Part shown: positions 62,652-64,000 of the stretch, in pieces
Position numbering within the stretch: the first letter of the stretch is position 1
How the letters are laid out: every line of letters begins with the position of its first letter
NCBI GenBank assembly: GCA_023457435.1
Contig: JAEWLS010000002.1
Coordinates: 62,001-126,000, forward strand
DNA: 64,000 nt
Reading direction: 5' to 3'
Origin: Pseudomonadota bacterium
Lineage (GTDB): Bacteria; Pseudomonadota; Alphaproteobacteria; Rhizobiales; Rhizobiaceae
Program-made: the position numbers and the translations under genes
The notes under the pieces: generated by a model
Databases searched by the model: none
The model's input: only the letters and a program-made list of their open reading frames with translations
Told to the model about the DNA's origin: nothing

Positions 62652-63641
62652 ATGAAGAAACTGGTGCTCGGCCTTCTGGCCGCAACCGCGATGTCCGCTT
62701 CGGCCTTCGCGCAGGAGATCAAGCCTGCGCTGCTGTTCGACCTCGGCGGCAAGTTCGACAAGTCGTTTAACGAGGCGTCGTACAACGGCGCCGAGAAGTT
62801 CAAGGCCGAGACCGGCATCTCCTACGTCGAGTTCGAGATCTCAAACGACGCGCAGCGCGAGCAGGCGCTGCTGCGCTTCGCCGAAGAGGGCCGCAATCCG
62901 ATCGTCATGGCCGGTTTCTCATGGGCCGCGGCGCTCGAGAAGGTCTCCGCGGAGTTCCCGGACACCAAGTTCGCCATCATCGACATGGTCGTCGACAAGC
63001 CGAATGTGCGCTCGGTGGTCTACAAGGAGCAGGAAGGCTCTTACCTCGTCGGCATGCTCGCCGGCATGGCCGCGAAGTCCAAGAAGGTCGGCTTCGTCGG
63101 CGGCATGGACATCCCGCTGATCCGCAAGTTCGCCTGCGGCTACGTCGGCGGCGCCAAGGCTGCCGGTGCGACGGACGTCATCCAGAATTACACCGGCGAC
63201 ACTCCGGCCGCCTGGAACGATCCGACCAAGGGCGGTGAGATCACCGAGTCGCAGATCGGCCAGGGAGCTGACGTGGTCTACGCTGCGGCCGGCGGCACCG
63301 GTATCGGCGTCCTGCAGAAGGCTGCCGACCTTGGCAAGCTCGGCATCGGCGTCGACTCCAACCAGAACTACCTGCATCCGGGCAAGGTGCTGACCTCCAT
63401 GCTGAAGCGTGTCGACGTCGCCGTCTACAACGCCTTCGCTGATGCCAAGGCTGGTAATTTCTCCGCTGGCATCAACGTGCTCGGTCTCAAGGAAGACGGC
63501 GTCGGCTATGCAGTCGATGACAACAACAAGTCGCTGATCACCCCGGAGATGACGGCTGCGGTCGAGAAGGCCAAGGCGGACATCATATCCGGCGCGGTGA
63601 CGGTGCACGACTACATGTCGGACAACGCCTGCCCCTATTGA
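62652..63641 (+). CDS. BMP-family ABC transporter substrate-binding protein
   Basis: This 329-residue periplasmic receptor belongs to the Bmp/PnrA family, which often binds nucleosides. A signal peptide (MKKLVLGLLAATAMSASAFA, starting at residue 1) is followed by 'LFDLGGKFDKSFNEASYNGA'. Other marks are 'VGMLAGMAAKSKKVGFVGGM', 'GGTGIGVLQKAADLGKLGIG' and 'GVDSNQNYLHPGKVLTSMLK'. ATG at 62652 is chosen because the signal begins there; GTG at 62643 is possible. The permease and ATPase genes are not beside it. A strong terminator follows. Confidence 0.93.
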   Translation: MKKLVLGLLAATAMSASAFAQEIKPALLFDLGGKFDKSFNEASYNGAEKFKAETGISYVEFEISNDAQREQALLRFAEEGRNPIVMAGFSWAAALEKVSAEFPDTKFAIIDMVVDKPNVRSVVYKEQEGSYLVGMLAGMAAKSKKVGFVGGMDIPLIRKFACGYVGGAKAAGATDVIQNYTGDTPAAWNDPTKGGEITESQIGQGADVVYAAAGGTGIGVLQKAADLGKLGIGVDSNQNYLHPGKVLTSMLKRVDVAVYNAFADAKAGNFSAGINVLGLKEDGVGYAVDDNNKSLITPEMTAAVEKAKADIISGAVTVHDYMSDNACPY

Positions 63642-63661
63642 TCGGCAGTCCACTCGACGCG

Positions 63662-63695
63662 AAACGCCGGGCCTTGCGCCCGGCGTTTTCGTTTC
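63662..63695 (+). terminator. Rho-independent terminator
   Basis: AAACGCCGGGC, a CTTG loop, and CGCCCGGCGTTTTCGTTT form a strong stem followed by T-rich sequence. It lies 20 bases after the BMP-family gene. Confidence 0.85.
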
Positions 63696-63759
63696 TGGCC
63701 CAATCCGTCGGCGTCGCCCGGGGCTGACAGGCGCGAGGCCGCCGCCTAAGGAAGGCCGT

Positions 63760-64000
63760 ATGCCCTCCCGCTCGCGCCTCCTCATTGCCATAGCCCTTGT
63801 CCTGCTCACCGGCGTCTTCACCGGTGCACAGCTTGGCAAGGTCGCTCCGCTTGTCGGCTGGTACCAGACCGACCTTGGCTTCTCGCTGGTGGGCGTCGGC
63901 TGGCTTACGGCGGCGCTCGCGGTCTTCATAGGCGTCGGCGCCCTGCCGGCCGGCTGGATGATCGATCGCCTCGGCCTGGTGCGCACCTTCAGGCTGAGCG
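63760..64000 (+). CDS. MFS transporter, 3' truncated by window end
   Basis: The first 80 residues of a membrane transporter are present: 'LLIAIALVLLTGVFTGAQLG' (helix 1), 'VGVGWLTAALAVFIGVGALP' (helix 2) and 'GWMIDRLGLVRTFRL'. The last matches the major-facilitator loop 2-3 motif (G-x3-D-R-x-G). GAAGG precedes the ATG. The rest lies outside the window, so the subfamily cannot be told. Confidence 0.8.
   Translation, partial: MPSRSRLLIAIALVLLTGVFTGAQLGKVAPLVGWYQTDLGFSLVGVGWLTAALAVFIGVGALPAGWMIDRLGLVRTFRLS

Overview
The window is high-GC DNA, dense with genes and with many ATGA-type stop/start overlaps. It looks like an alphaproteobacterial chromosome, most likely Hyphomicrobiales (Mesorhizobium/Phyllobacteriaceae-like). 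This placement is an inference. It rests on codon use, the fused MrpA/B antiporter subunit, an HpaR-like MarR regulator, DUF1127, the form of MsrA and the very large number of solute importers. No rRNA genes, CRISPR arrays, transposases or integrases were recognised.

Region 1 (1-18579) is a transport and catabolism zone. It holds the end of an Opp/Dpp-type importer (ATPase, ATPase, binding protein), a lone DppB-like permease facing it, an HpaR-like MarR regulator, an Fbp-type importer (ATPase, fused permease, binding protein) and an old-yellow-enzyme reductase. A CocE/NonD-type hydrolase and a complete SsuABC/ThiXYZ-like importer with an enolase-superfamily enzyme follow. Two copies of a rare pair, an NTF2/SnoaL-like protein and a DUF3237 protein, flank this set. 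Together they suggest uptake, reduction and hydrolysis of an unidentified small organic compound. A VOC-family gene at 14099-14472 is broken by a frameshift.

Region 2 (18580-32504) has a hybrid histidine kinase and a LuxR-type response regulator that converge and overlap at their ends, a LysR regulator, a creatininase-family hydrolase and an FAD-linked oxidase. A tripartite tricarboxylate transporter (TctA, TctB, TctC) sits in an operon with two MmgE/PrpD-family proteins, and an MFS transporter lies upstream of it.

Region 3 (32505-57892) reads as an energy and stress block. Three consecutive Rnk-like proteins precede a full six-gene Mrp cation/proton antiporter (MrpA/B to MrpG). Then come a manganese catalase, an MgtC/DUF4010 membrane protein and a pentaheme cytochrome c. 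The cytochrome is divergent from a complete Na+-NQR operon (nqrABCDEF, apbE, nqrM, a CBS protein). A perfect FNR-type box, TTGATCCAGATCAA, lies between the two. The NqrB is short and lacks the loop carrying the covalent FMN. Further on, a tight operon links a zinc-ribbon peptide, a PTS EIIA-like protein, an unknown protein and the carboxynorspermidine route to spermidine. A glutamate dehydrogenase ends the block. Sodium pumping (NQR) and sodium/proton exchange (Mrp) side by side suggest a sodium cycle.

Region 4 (57893-64000) holds a metacaspase-like gene split by a -1 frameshift from its TPR half, a tRNA-Ser(GGA), a small membrane protein, MsrA, a BMP-family binding protein and the start of an MFS transporter. 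The tRNA-Ser 3' end points into the accessory block, so it may mark the edge of an integrated region.
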